From positions 114,501 through 178,500 of the forward strand of contig JADJLA010000007.1 of assembly GCA_016705695.1 (NCBI GenBank): a stretch of 64,000 bases of DNA, read 5' to 3'. Positions 17,139 to 25,810 of this stretch are shown piece after piece. The position numbers were made by a program, and so were the translations under genes. The number at the start of each line of letters is the position of its first letter. Positions within the stretch are counted from its first letter, which is position 1. The notes under the pieces were generated by a model, which searched no databases, was not told the DNA's origin, and saw only the letters and a list, made by a program, of their open reading frames with translations. The DNA is from Sphingobacteriaceae bacterium (GTDB taxonomy: Bacteria > Bacteroidota > Bacteroidia > B-17B0 > Aurantibacillaceae).

Positions 17139-18512
17139 TTATGACATTAGATCGTAGAATGATTGAGTGCCTAGTGCTAAGAATCCAGAGCCTACAACTT
17201 GATTTTTGATTCCAAGAACTTCGGCAATTGTAGGAACAACATTTGTATTTAAACCTACCGGGGTAGTTGGATCTCCTTTTACAAGCCCGGCAGGAGTTGT
17301 TCCACCAATGATAGATGTGAACGTTCTTAATGAGTTTGCGTCAGAGTGGTCGTAAGCAAAGTAATTATTATTGTCCTTTATTGGATTAGGATAAAGATCC
17401 CTTCCGCATTCAGGTGCAACAAGCATTACTGTGTTGTTTGCCATTTCCGGAATTGTTGTTTGAATATAATTCCATAACCAACCTACTGAATGATCAGCTT
17501 GGTGTAACGCTTGTAAATATCCGGTGTAGTTCTGGTGGCAAGAGTCAACAGCACTTAAATTCACTACTGTTAATGTTGGCTTAAAATATTTCATTAATTC
17601 AGCACAGTAGCCAATGTTACGTGCATCACCATTACTTGCTCCCGGAGGTGCAGCCACTGAATTGTTGTGCGTTTTAGTGAACATTTGTTTCATGAAATTA
17701 TGAATATCATATTTCTCTGCCTCCGTATTTTTAAGATCAGGAAGTGGTTTTCCAATATTTGAGAAATTCTTATCTAAAAAAGTTTTCATTGCATACATTG
17801 GGCCTAATTCAGTTGTTGGGTCATAAGCTTTTGCATCTTCGTACCATGCCTGACCAGGTGTTCCAAAAGTAGTTAAGGGTGCAAAGAAGTTTGCTCCATA
17901 TTTTGCCCCATAATTTGGATGTTCACTATAGTTCAATAAAGGAAGAGAAGCTCCTATACCATTTCCAACAAACCAAACTTTAGTTGCAGGTAAACCCATT
18001 TCTCTTCTTACGTATTCAAAAATAGTAGGATAAACAGGTTTTTGTTTCAATCCTTGAGAAGCAATACGGTTACCTTGCAATAAAGCGGTCCACCCGTCAT
18101 AGTGACCGGCAGTGATACAACGCACTTCTTTAAATGTTGTTCCAAGCGATTGAATAGAGTTTGCTCCTGAAATAACTGGTGCAATAGGAGTCGCTCCTGT
18201 TGTTCCTGTTCCGTAAACAATAGGAGTTAAACTACTGTTTGGCGCCAAACCATTAAATAAACTTGGCATAATGTTTCCTGCATTACCGGGTGTGTTGAGT
18301 GAAGTGATCTTTCCACCTTGACCTAATTGCAAATAACCTTGTAGTGCTGCTTCTTGATGGCGAACACCACCGGCAAACATTACCAACACCACGTGCTGCG
18401 CTGCCTGAACATTATTTCCGGCGAATAGTCTGCCCGACGGCAAAATGTAAGGAGCAATAATAGAACCTGCGGCTGCTAATGATGCTTTCTTTAAAAAATC
18501 TCTTCTTTTCAT
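17139..18512 (-). CDS. DUF1501 (sulfatase/alkaline phosphatase-like) Tat-exported protein
   Basis: A 457-residue protein with a twin-arginine signal (MKRRDFLKKASLAAAGSIIAP), so it is probably folded before export. The body matches DUF1501, a family in the alkaline phosphatase/sulfatase superfamily. Visible motifs are VVLVMFAGGVRHQE near the N-terminus, VNLSAVDSCHQNYTGYLQAL in the middle, and VAPECGRDLYPN followed by YDHSDANS near the C-terminus. The conserved acidic and histidine positions fit metal binding. The reaction catalysed by this family has not been established. It sits in the middle of the seven-gene operon, next to the DUF1549-like and cytochrome-like lipoproteins, the same partners seen in planctomycetes. 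Confidence 0.85.
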   Translation of the reverse strand: MKRRDFLKKASLAAAGSIIAPYILPSGRLFAGNNVQAAQHVVLVMFAGGVRHQEAALQGYLQLGQGGKITSLNTPGNAGNIMPSLFNGLAPNSSLTPIVYGTGTTGATPIAPVISGANSIQSLGTTFKEVRCITAGHYDGWTALLQGNRIASQGLKQKPVYPTIFEYVRREMGLPATKVWFVGNGIGASLPLLNYSEHPNYGAKYGANFFAPLTTFGTPGQAWYEDAKAYDPTTELGPMYAMKTFLDKNFSNIGKPLPDLKNTEAEKYDIHNFMKQMFTKTHNNSVAAPPGASNGDARNIGYCAELMKYFKPTLTVVNLSAVDSCHQNYTGYLQALHQADHSVGWLWNYIQTTIPEMANNTVMLVAPECGRDLYPNPIKDNNNYFAYDHSDANSLRTFTSIIGGTTPAGLVKGDPTTPVGLNTNVVPTIAEVLGIKNQVVGSGFLALGTQSFYDLMS

Positions 18513-18535
18513 TTATTGTTTGTGTTGAAGTTGGA

Positions 18536-19054
18536 TTAATAGTACATGTATTCGTCACTCAGTGCAAAAGAAATATAGATTATTTCCGGTGTATAATTTG
18601 GATCTGACTGGATCATTTTTTTTAGATATGCCTTTTCAGATTCAGTTGGAGTTCGTACATAAAAGCGTACATAGGTTTCGTTAATAAACGCTTCTATATT
18701 TGCATTCATGCTCGCTACCGTTGGTAAAATTACACCAGGTTTTTTCATCAAATTGGCAATCAATATTTGGCGCGCCAAAATTTGATCACCTACAGAATCA
18801 AAGCATTGTGAAATAGTAAATAAGTTATTAGATGATAATGCCTTTTGAAATAAGTTTGCGTATAAAATAGCTACGTACTGATCGGTGGTCTTTAAACGTG
18901 TTTTATTTACGTTGGCCGGAAGTATATCTTCATTGTTTACTTCGTACTCGTATTTCGTTTCTTGTTTTTTACAAGAACTAAATACACCGCCAACGCAGAA
19001 TACTACAATGAGCGCGAGTTTTTTTAATCCGGTTTTAGAAATTTGCATATTCAT
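18536..19054 (-). CDS. Lipoprotein of the DUF1501 operon
   Basis: A 172-residue protein. The signal peptide ends in VFSSC (Cys28), followed by KKQE. The C-terminal part (FINETYVRFYVRTPTESEKAYLKKMI...SFALSDEYMYY) resembles the end of the upstream gene product and of DUF1549/DUF1585-type modules, which carry an 'R-x-P-T-xx-E' turn. No catalytic residues are recognised. It overlaps the upstream gene by 20 bp; a second in-frame ATG at 19048 would reduce the overlap. It is probably an outer-membrane-anchored partner of the DUF1501 protein. Confidence 0.75.
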   Translation of the reverse strand: MNMQISKTGLKKLALIVVFCVGGVFSSCKKQETKYEYEVNNEDILPANVNKTRLKTTDQYVAILYANLFQKALSSNNLFTISQCFDSVGDQILARQILIANLMKKPGVILPTVASMNANIEAFINETYVRFYVRTPTESEKAYLKKMIQSDPNYTPEIIYISFALSDEYMYY

Positions 19055-19880
19055 CTGTTTTTAAAATATTACGTTGAATTTTAATGATGTCTTTATCAAC
19101 AGGTAATGTTGCCATCAGCGGCACTATCTCTTCGGTACTAGGTAAGCGCACCAAGAATGTTTTATATAACCATTTAACTGTTCCTTCATAGAATTCATTA
19201 CTATGTGTAAGAATATTCATGTAATCTCCTTTACTATGACCGGTTTTACCAAATAACAAACCCGATTTTCCCATAAGGATCATATCTCTTGAAACTTTAA
19301 ATTCGTCAAGTGTATATTGTCTGAATAAAAGGTCATTGAATGTGTATTTGATGGTATTGTCTTCGTTACCCATGTATGAATCTGTTTTTGTGAATGTAAC
19401 AGAGTTATTGATCAAGATCGTGCAGTAATCCTCAATTGTAATTTCTTTGTGATACCATTTCCATTTTGCTGTTGCAGCGGCAAGAATAGCTTCTGAGTTA
19501 GCCTTAGCTGCATAAAAGCCTGCCCAGTTACCACTTAAAGAATCGCTTAATCGCGCAAACTGAGATATGCCATACTCGCCCATAAAATCATTCGATGTAA
19601 ACCCTTCACATAAACGCGTTGTCATAAGGTCGTAAATACGATTACTCGCAGCAATCGCATAAGATGAATCGCCCGCGCGATAAGTTTGGTCTGTTTGTAA
19701 TTTCAAAATAAGCGCTTCACGGGTGCTTAAAGCTAAGCTGCTCGCGATCAAGTTATCCGTTTCTACCTGCATTTCAGAGTCAAACGGCTCACGCCCAATA
19801 ATATCAATAAACAAACGGTTGACATAATTCTCAATTTTTACTCTTGGAATTTTATCATAATAAGGCGCGTCGTTATCCAA
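19035..19880 (-). CDS. DUF1549-like lipoprotein, main frame (5' end lost to a frameshift)
   Basis: A 281-residue frame whose first usable start is a TTG at 19880. Its opening KIENYVNRLFIDIIGREPFDSE is typical of DUF1549, which pairs with DUF1501 and DUF1553 in planctomycete gene clusters. The frame stays open back to 19907, giving GAA AAA GAC before a TAA. In the next frame, 19987-19901 encodes a lipoprotein signal. Adding one A to the run of five (plus-strand T run 19902-19906) fuses them into a ~317-residue lipoprotein. So the annotated TTG start is probably an artefact of the break. It is the first gene of the operon running to 11048. Confidence 0.75.
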   Translation of the reverse strand: MDNDAPYYDKIPRVKIENYVNRLFIDIIGREPFDSEMQVETDNLIASSLALSTREALILKLQTDQTYRAGDSSYAIAASNRIYDLMTTRLCEGFTSNDFMGEYGISQFARLSDSLSGNWAGFYAAKANSEAILAAATAKWKWYHKEITIEDYCTILINNSVTFTKTDSYMGNEDNTIKYTFNDLLFRQYTLDEFKVSRDMILMGKSGLLFGKTGHSKGDYMNILTHSNEFYEGTVKWLYKTFLVRLPSTEEIVPLMATLPVDKDIIKIQRNILKTDEYANF

Positions 19881-19987
19881 ACGTTCTTCGATCTTTGGGT
19901 CTTTTTCTTACAATAAGTAAAAAGAAGCGGAATCAAGATCACTAAAGGAATGAATCGACTAATTAAGTTTTTTGAACGATTAACCAT
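19881..19987 (-). pseudogene. Detached signal-peptide segment of the DUF1549-like lipoprotein
   Basis: From the ATG at 19987 it reads MVNRSKNLISRFIPLVILIP, continuing into LLFTYCKKK. That is a hydrophobic signal peptide ending at a lipobox-like LFTYC (Cys26). The frame then leaves the DUF1549-like frame at the homopolymer 19902-19906. No other gene follows in this frame. It is the missing start of the gene at 19035-19880. Confidence 0.7.
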
Positions 19988-20314
19988 TTTTTTTTTGCTT
20001 TTTGTCATACGAATTAAGTTAATTTACGCAAAAAGTACAACAAACAACAAGGTAAATTATAAGCAAATGAGTAAAGAATAAATGTTCCTTGGGGGCATTG
20101 AATGATTAAATCAATTTAGGCTGAGGGAATGGAAAGTAAGATCTGGTAAGTTAATAAACTAAACGCTTTAGATTCATCTATATTTCGACTATAAATCGGC
20201 ATGTATCTAAATAAATTAACCCAATAAAAAGCCAATCTGTATCACTTATTTAAAGGGTGTTTTTTTTTAAGCAATAATTCATTAAATTTATCAAACTAGT
20301 TGTTAATTAGAATT
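19988..20314. other. Divergent intergenic region, no gene seen
   Basis: These 327 bp separate the DUF1501 operon from the beta-propeller cargo gene. The sequence is AT-rich with short A and T runs. A TAAATTTA resembling a -7 box lies at 20282-20289, but no TTG at proper spacing is visible. I see no hairpin, RNA gene or conserved repeat. Confidence 0.5.
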
Positions 20315-23300
20315 ATGTCAAAGTTCTTGAGATTGAACATATTCTTTTTGTTTTTTCTATTGCATTCTTTTATCATAAATGCGAAAGAAACGCCTGTGGG
20401 TAAAACTCAACCAATTTCTTTTAAAGAAAACAGAGGGCAAATAGGCGATCAGTTCTCAAAACCTCGCCCTGACGTTTTATTTACAGGCAATAGCGGCAAT
20501 TTGGCTTTTCATTTACGTAATAATGGTGTTTCATACCAAATGAGTAGAGTTGACAAATGGAAGACGATAGAAAATGAAAAGGAGAGAATGCAATTGCATA
20601 TTTCAGCCGGACAGAAAATTCCTGAGCAAACTACTATTTATCGCTTAGATATTAATTGGTTAGGAGCAAATGCAAATGCAAAGGTTCAAAAGCATGATCA
20701 GATCCTCGGTTACGATAATTATTATACAGAAGTTTGTCCTAATGGTGCGCTTGGTGTGTTAAGTTATGAAAGTATAATGTATCAAAATTTATACAATGGT
20801 ATTGATCTTAAATGGTACAGCAAGAATGGAAATTTAAAGTACGATTACATTGTTGCACCCGGAGCAGATCATAAGCAAATTAAATTAGACATTAAAGGGG
20901 CAGAAAAATTAAGCATCAATACTAATGGTGAGCTTATTATTGAAACACCATTAGGAAAACTTACAGAGCAAGCACCACTTGTTTTTCAAAGCGGCAAAAA
21001 ATTAAAAGCAAAATGGTTGATACAAAATTCGATCGTTTCATTTGATATTGAAAATGTAGATCCATCGCAAGAATTTATCATTGATCCTTTGGTTCGTTTG
21101 TGGGGAACATATTACGGAGGAACTCAAGAGGACGAATTGTGGTATACATTTGCTGACGCCTTAGGAAATACCTATTCATCGGGTGTGTCATTGTCCACAA
21201 ATAATATCGCAACAGTTGGATCGCATCAAACCATATTTGGCGGAAGTACCTCAAGCACTTGGGGCGGAGATGCGGTTTTAGTAAAATTTGATCCAAATGG
21301 AATAAGACAGTGGGGAACATATTACGGCGGCTCTGGTGGTGATTTTGCGAGTTTATGCGCTGTAGATAATTCAGGAAGTTATGTAGCCATGGTTGGCGTA
21401 ACAACATCAACATCATCAGGAGTAATTGCAACCCCCGGAAGTCATCAACCTAATTACGCCGGCACTGCAAGTACAAATTCGGGCGATGCGTTTTTAGTAT
21501 TATTTGATAGCAATGGCAATCGTCAATGGGGAACTTATTATGGCGGCACTTCTATGGAGTGGGCCTATGGATGCGTATTCGATCCGACAGGAAATATATA
21601 TATTACAGGTCAGACTGCTTCAACAGATCCAAATAGTATTGCAACTCCCGGAAGTCATCAACCTTCACTTGGTGGAGGATTTGCTGATGGTTTTCTAGTT
21701 AAGTTTAATATTTCGGGTGTTCGCCAATGGGGAACTTATTTTGGTGGCACTAGCGATGACTCCGCTCTTTCTTATACAGTTGGTCCTACAGGAGATGGTT
21801 TTCTAGTTGGATATACCACTTCTTCCTCAGGTATTTCTTCATTTGGTGCTTATCAACCAATTTATGGTGGGGCATCTACCGGTTGGGGAGATGCTTTTAT
21901 TACAAGGTTTAACGCTAACGGAACCATGTTGTGGAGCACATATTATGGTGGAGCAGGTGATGATTGGGCTTATAATTCGGTGTTGGATGCTTCAGGAAAT
22001 ATTTACATTGCGGGCACAACATCAGCCGCCTCTCAAACTGTAATAACAACTGCCGGAGGCCATCAACCTGTTTATGGAGGCGGAGCTTCTGACGCATTTT
22101 TGCTTAAGCTCAATTCGGCAGGCTCGCGTCAATGGTGTACGTATTACGGAGGTAGTGCCACGGAAACAAATAATTACTGCACTATCGATCCAAGTGGAAA
22201 TGTTTATCTAGCAGGAGTTACAAATTCAGGAAATGGTATTTCCACGCCATGTGCGTATCAACAAAATTATGCGGGAGGTACTGGCGATGCCTATCTAGTT
22301 AAATTTGATGCAAACGGAATAAGAACTTGGGGAACTTATTTTGGAGGCAGTGGTACCGAAGAATGGCCAACATGTTCAACGGATAATTTAGGCAATGTTT
22401 ATCTAACAGGAGGAACTAATAGTTCAACATCAGGAATTATTTCAAGCGCAAGTTCTCATCAATCAATTTATGGTGGTGGATCATTTGACGGTTTTCTTGT
22501 AAAATTTGACGGTTGCATTCCAATCGCACCACCTAATACAACCAATCCTTCAAGTTTAATTATTTGTTCAGGTAAATCAACAGTACTAACTACATCTATT
22601 AATTGTGGAGTTAATTGGTACAATGTAGCAGTTGCTGGCACCCCATTAATAGGAGGCAACACATTTACAACGCCTTTAATTGCAATAAATACAACATATT
22701 ATATTGAAGAATCGAGTTGTGGTTCTAATACTGTTCGTACCGCTGTAACAGTAACTGTTGCGCCCGCACCAACATTTTCAATTGCAGCAGATCCTCCTGT
22801 GATGTGTATAGGAGGTTCAGCAACCTTATCACCTCTTGGTGCAACAAATGGTTTTACTTGGACAGCAAACAGTAGTTTAAATACAAGTATTCCTTCATCG
22901 GCTATTGCAACTCCAAGTAATACGCAAACCTATTACCTAATTGGAGATAATGGTGTTTGCATTGGTGCAGGTTCGGTAGTAATTAATGTTATTCCAACTC
23001 CAACAGTTGATCTTGGCAATCAAACATTGTATTTATGTGCCGGAAAAAGTGCAACGCTTACTGCATTGGGGGCCATGAATTATACATGGTCGCCTGCCGG
23101 TAGTTTAAATACACCAAACGGAGCAGTTGTAATTGCAAATCCAAGTAGCAATACAACTTATACGGTTATTGGAAGTGATACATATAGCAATGTAACTTGC
23201 AGCGATCAAAAGAACATAACTATTTATGTTGTTCCATATCTTACAAATGCTACAGTATCAGAAAGTGTAGCTGTGTGTTTAGGACAACCTGCCACGCTTA

Positions 23301-23974
23301 TTGCTTCAGGTGGTAGCGTTAACACATGGTGGCCAATTGATAATATGGATGACCCTAACGCCGCTGAAGTTCATGTTACTTCTCCTGTTACTACAGTTTA
23401 TTCGGTAAGTATTTCTAACAATGGATTATGTCCAATTACGCGCACCGTTTTAGTTCAAGTTAATCCTGTGCCAATAGTTGATGCCGGAAGGGACACAACC
23501 TTCAATATTAATGAGCCAATGTACATTGCAGCAATTGGCAGCGGAACTATTTCATGGATCGATGGTCCGAATATCTATTGTAAAAATTGCCCAATGACAC
23601 AGGTTTTCCCTGCAAAAAGCACATGCTATACTGTGAAGGCCACAAATGAATTTGGTTGCGTTATTACCGATCAAATTTGTATTGAGATCACAAAAGAACA
23701 TTTGATATACATTCCAAATTCGTTCACGCCAAACGACGATGGGTTAAATGATGAGTTTAAAATTTATGGTGATGGAATTTCTATAGTTAAAATGACAATT
23801 TACGATCGCTGGGGAAAAGAATTATATTTTAAAGAGGGCGACGATGCGATGTGGAATGGTAAATACAAAGATGAAGTGTGCGAAGAAGGTGTTTATATTT
23901 ACAGATTTTTATACAGAGCCATTTCGGGACAAAAGATCTACAAAGCAGGCAGTATTACTTTACTGAAAGATTAG
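20315..23974 (+). CDS. SBBP beta-propeller protein with T9SS type B C-terminal domain
   Basis: A 1219-residue secreted protein. The ATG at 20315 is preferred over 20300 because it directly begins the signal peptide (LNIFFLFFLLHSFIINA). An N-terminal ~230-residue domain begins FKENRGQIGDQFSKPRPDVL, the opening normally placed before SBBP repeats. Eight to nine beta-propeller (SBBP) repeats follow (about 260-745), each with (R)QWGTYYGG...DxxGNxYxxGxTxS. Then come about four Ig-like/PKD modules. The type B sorting domain ends the protein (IPNSFTPNDDGLNDEFKIYG, YDRWGKELYF, WNGKYKDEVCEEGVYIYRF). No PorP/SprF gene is adjacent on the plus strand; the nearest is at 11048. Its ligand is unknown. Confidence 0.9.
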   Translation: MSKFLRLNIFFLFFLLHSFIINAKETPVGKTQPISFKENRGQIGDQFSKPRPDVLFTGNSGNLAFHLRNNGVSYQMSRVDKWKTIENEKERMQLHISAGQKIPEQTTIYRLDINWLGANANAKVQKHDQILGYDNYYTEVCPNGALGVLSYESIMYQNLYNGIDLKWYSKNGNLKYDYIVAPGADHKQIKLDIKGAEKLSINTNGELIIETPLGKLTEQAPLVFQSGKKLKAKWLIQNSIVSFDIENVDPSQEFIIDPLVRLWGTYYGGTQEDELWYTFADALGNTYSSGVSLSTNNIATVGSHQTIFGGSTSSTWGGDAVLVKFDPNGIRQWGTYYGGSGGDFASLCAVDNSGSYVAMVGVTTSTSSGVIATPGSHQPNYAGTASTNSGDAFLVLFDSNGNRQWGTYYGGTSMEWAYGCVFDPTGNIYITGQTASTDPNSIATPGSHQPSLGGGFADGFLVKFNISGVRQWGTYFGGTSDDSALSYTVGPTGDGFLVGYTTSSSGISSFGAYQPIYGGASTGWGDAFITRFNANGTMLWSTYYGGAGDDWAYNSVLDASGNIYIAGTTSAASQTVITTAGGHQPVYGGGASDAFLLKLNSAGSRQWCTYYGGSATETNNYCTIDPSGNVYLAGVTNSGNGISTPCAYQQNYAGGTGDAYLVKFDANGIRTWGTYFGGSGTEEWPTCSTDNLGNVYLTGGTNSSTSGIISSASSHQSIYGGGSFDGFLVKFDGCIPIAPPNTTNPSSLIICSGKSTVLTTSINCGVNWYNVAVAGTPLIGGNTFTTPLIAINTTYYIEESSCGSNTVRTAVTVTVAPAPTFSIAADPPVMCIGGSATLSPLGATNGFTWTANSSLNTSIPSSAIATPSNTQTYYLIGDNGVCIGAGSVVINVIPTPTVDLGNQTLYLCAGKSATLTALGAMNYTWSPAGSLNTPNGAVVIANPSSNTTYTVIGSDTYSNVTCSDQKNITIYVVPYLTNATVSESVAVCLGQPATLIASGGSVNTWWPIDNMDDPNAAEVHVTSPVTTVYSVSISNNGLCPITRTVLVQVNPVPIVDAGRDTTFNINEPMYIAAIGSGTISWIDGPNIYCKNCPMTQVFPAKSTCYTVKATNEFGCVITDQICIEITKEHLIYIPNSFTPNDDGLNDEFKIYGDGISIVKMTIYDRWGKELYFKEGDDAMWNGKYKDEVCEEGVYIYRFLYRAISGQKIYKAGSITLLKD

Positions 23975-23975
23975 A

Positions 23976-24665
23976 TCAATCTTCATTCAACTTATTTACC
24001 ACTTTTGTTTTCGGCTTCTCTTTTTTATTCTTCTTACGCCAGCTATCGATAAATTGCGCCCATGCAATAGGATTCATTAATTGAATTTGTGGTTGCTGAC
24101 CAGCTGTATAAACCTTAGTATAATAATTCTGCATGGTATTCTTATATGCTTCCGAACCGCTAACGGTCATCGTACGCTCAATATATGTTAGCGCCTGTTG
24201 ATTCAAATTTTTATCCGCTCTATCATAATCTGTTGAAGCAAGATCAAGCGAAAGGAAGGCTCGTTTGAATTCATCTTTACTTGGCCAAGGATAAACATCT
24301 ACCACAGGTAATTGAATAGTGTCTTTTGTAAGAACTTGAATGGCGTAATAATGTTTTAAAGAACACGTATCATCTACTTTGTAAAAACGAGTTTTGTGCG
24401 AAGCAGAAAGAAACTGTACCATATCTCCCGCAGAAACTACAACCGTAAAAAAACCATAATAATCACTTACAGCTCTGCCCTTATCGTTCACCATTATCGA
24501 AACAAATGGAATTGGAGTTAAACTATCTTGATCTAAAATAACACCCGACAATTGTAGGTAATTTTTTTTCTTTTTTTCGGCAGGTACTTGTCCAAAAGCC
24601 CATGAAAGGCTTAAAACAAATACAAGAAGGCTTATGGCTGTTCTTTTATAGAATAAAGTGCTCAT
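23976..24665 (-). CDS. Carboxypeptidase-like regulatory domain protein
   Basis: A 229-residue exported protein. The signal peptide (RTAISLLVFVLSLSWAFGQ) is followed by a CarboxypepD_reg-like beta-sandwich at about 36-120 (LQLSGVILDQDSLTPIPFVS, GRAVSDYYGFFTVVV, GDMVQFLSASHK). This is the domain found at the start of TonB-dependent receptors. Here there is no plug or barrel; the rest is a short helical segment with ERTMTVSGSEAYKNTMQNYY and a Lys-rich C-terminus. It ends 2 bp from the convergent cargo gene. It is probably periplasmic; the binding partner is unknown. Confidence 0.75.
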   Translation of the reverse strand: MSTLFYKRTAISLLVFVLSLSWAFGQVPAEKKKKNYLQLSGVILDQDSLTPIPFVSIMVNDKGRAVSDYYGFFTVVVSAGDMVQFLSASHKTRFYKVDDTCSLKHYYAIQVLTKDTIQLPVVDVYPWPSKDEFKRAFLSLDLASTDYDRADKNLNQQALTYIERTMTVSGSEAYKNTMQNYYTKVYTAGQQPQIQLMNPIAWAQFIDSWRKKNKKEKPKTKVVNKLNED

Positions 24666-24785
24666 TCGTGTGTTTTATTACCCACTAAAGGTACCAAAAC
24701 ATTTGTGAAAACTACCACTTATGAGGTTGTGCTTAACATTTATTAAATTTTGGACCGACGGTAAGATAGTGAGGTGTTTTTTAGG

Positions 24786-24793
24786 TAAATTTG
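24786..24793 (+). promoter_or_regulatory. -7 box TAAATTTG, six bases before a start codon
   Basis: A perfect TAnnTTTG at 24786-24793. The ATG at 24799 lies 5 bp beyond it, so the transcript would be leaderless or nearly so. No TTG at 17-23 bp is visible upstream. Confidence 0.4.
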
Positions 24794-24798
24794 TGTTA

Positions 24799-25500
24799 AT
24801 GAGGAAGTTTTCTTTTATAATAACAATGTTGTTGGCCATAGTTGTGTTTGGACAAAAAACATCTATTAGCAAGAAGCGAACACTCGATAAAAAGAAGTTG
24901 GAGTTAAAACACACCACTCTTGGTGTTGGAGTTGGTATTACTCGAAGCGTGATTTTTTTAAGTCGCAATGTAAGAGAGTTTAACGACGCCACAGGATTTA
25001 ATGTTGGTATAGTTTACGGAGGAAACAAACTAGTGCGTTTTGCCTTAGAACTTCATCAATATGCTCCGGTAAATATTGAACCAACTTGGTACAACATAAA
25101 TGCTAAAACATACGAGGCAAATATTCAATTGTTAGCCCGCTTTAAAAACGGAAACTCTATTATTTATCCAATTACTGGAATAAGTGTAAATCATTTTAAA
25201 GGTTATTTCACAGGTAAGGAGGATTTTCAGAATCTGGCTGATAAATATCCGGTTAATTCGGAAGTTAGCTCTTTTTGGATCGGTACTAATTTTGGTTTAG
25301 GATACGAACACCAAATTGGACCATTAAAAGCTGTTTTGCAATATAAAATGAGAGTGGGCGTACAGGATGTTGTTGGTAAGGTTAACATCATGGACGTATG
25401 CTATTCATTTGGATTGCGTTATGACTTCAAAGCACTTACACCTAAAGCTGTTTATCGTGTAATTACACGTAACTATAAGGCAAGATACGATGTGAATTAA
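24799..25500 (+). CDS. Outer-membrane beta-barrel-like protein
   Basis: 233 residues from the ATG at 24799. The longer frame from 24721 places 26 residues before the signal peptide and crosses the -7 box, so it is rejected. The signal peptide is MRKFSFIITMLLAIVVFGQ. The remainder alternates polar and hydrophobic residues in strands ending in aromatics (LGVGVGITRSVIFL, GFNVGIVYGGNK, SSFWIGTNFGLGYEH, VCYSFGLRYDF), as expected of a small 8-10-stranded barrel. No named family is recognised. It is convergent with DUF3467 and overlaps it by 4 bp. Confidence 0.7.
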   Translation: MRKFSFIITMLLAIVVFGQKTSISKKRTLDKKKLELKHTTLGVGVGITRSVIFLSRNVREFNDATGFNVGIVYGGNKLVRFALELHQYAPVNIEPTWYNINAKTYEANIQLLARFKNGNSIIYPITGISVNHFKGYFTGKEDFQNLADKYPVNSEVSSFWIGTNFGLGYEHQIGPLKAVLQYKMRVGVQDVVGKVNIMDVCYSFGLRYDFKALTPKAVYRVITRNYKARYDVN

Positions 25501-25802
25501 GCCTGTGCTGTTGGTCCGCCAAAAACAACAGGAAATGGACTTTCAAGATCTTTTATTTTGCCATTCATTTGTTCGAAGGTTGCAATGTTATCTGATAAGG
25601 CCTTTACCAAACGCTTAGTGTGCTGAGGTGTAAGTACTATTCGAGATTTTACTTTTGCCTTTGGTATACCTGGCATCATCTTAATAAAATCAATTACAAA
25701 TTCTGATTGAGAGTGTGTAATGATAGCTAAATTCGAATAAATTCCTTCTGCAATTTCTTCGGTTAATTCAATATCTATCTTATTATTTTGTTTGTTTTCC
25801 AT
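25497..25802 (-). CDS. DUF3467 domain-containing protein
   Basis: A 101-residue cytoplasmic protein matching DUF3467 over its length: ELTEEIAEGIYSNLAIITHS, EFVIDFIKMMPGIPKAKV, SRIVLTPQHTKRLVKALSDN. These are small conserved Bacteroidota/Chlorobi proteins of unknown role. Its start lies 8 bp after the pyrF stop codon, so it is the last gene of a nucleoside phosphorylase-pyrF-DUF3467 operon. The tail is Gly/Pro-rich. Confidence 0.85.
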   Translation of the reverse strand: MENKQNNKIDIELTEEIAEGIYSNLAIITHSQSEFVIDFIKMMPGIPKAKVKSRIVLTPQHTKRLVKALSDNIATFEQMNGKIKDLESPFPVVFGGPTAQA

Positions 25803-25810
25803 TGTATCTT

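Noticed and set aside
24678..24992. 104-codon minus-strand frame upstream of the barrel protein
   Set aside because: It is antisense to the start of a better gene with a signal peptide and promoter. No family features are present.
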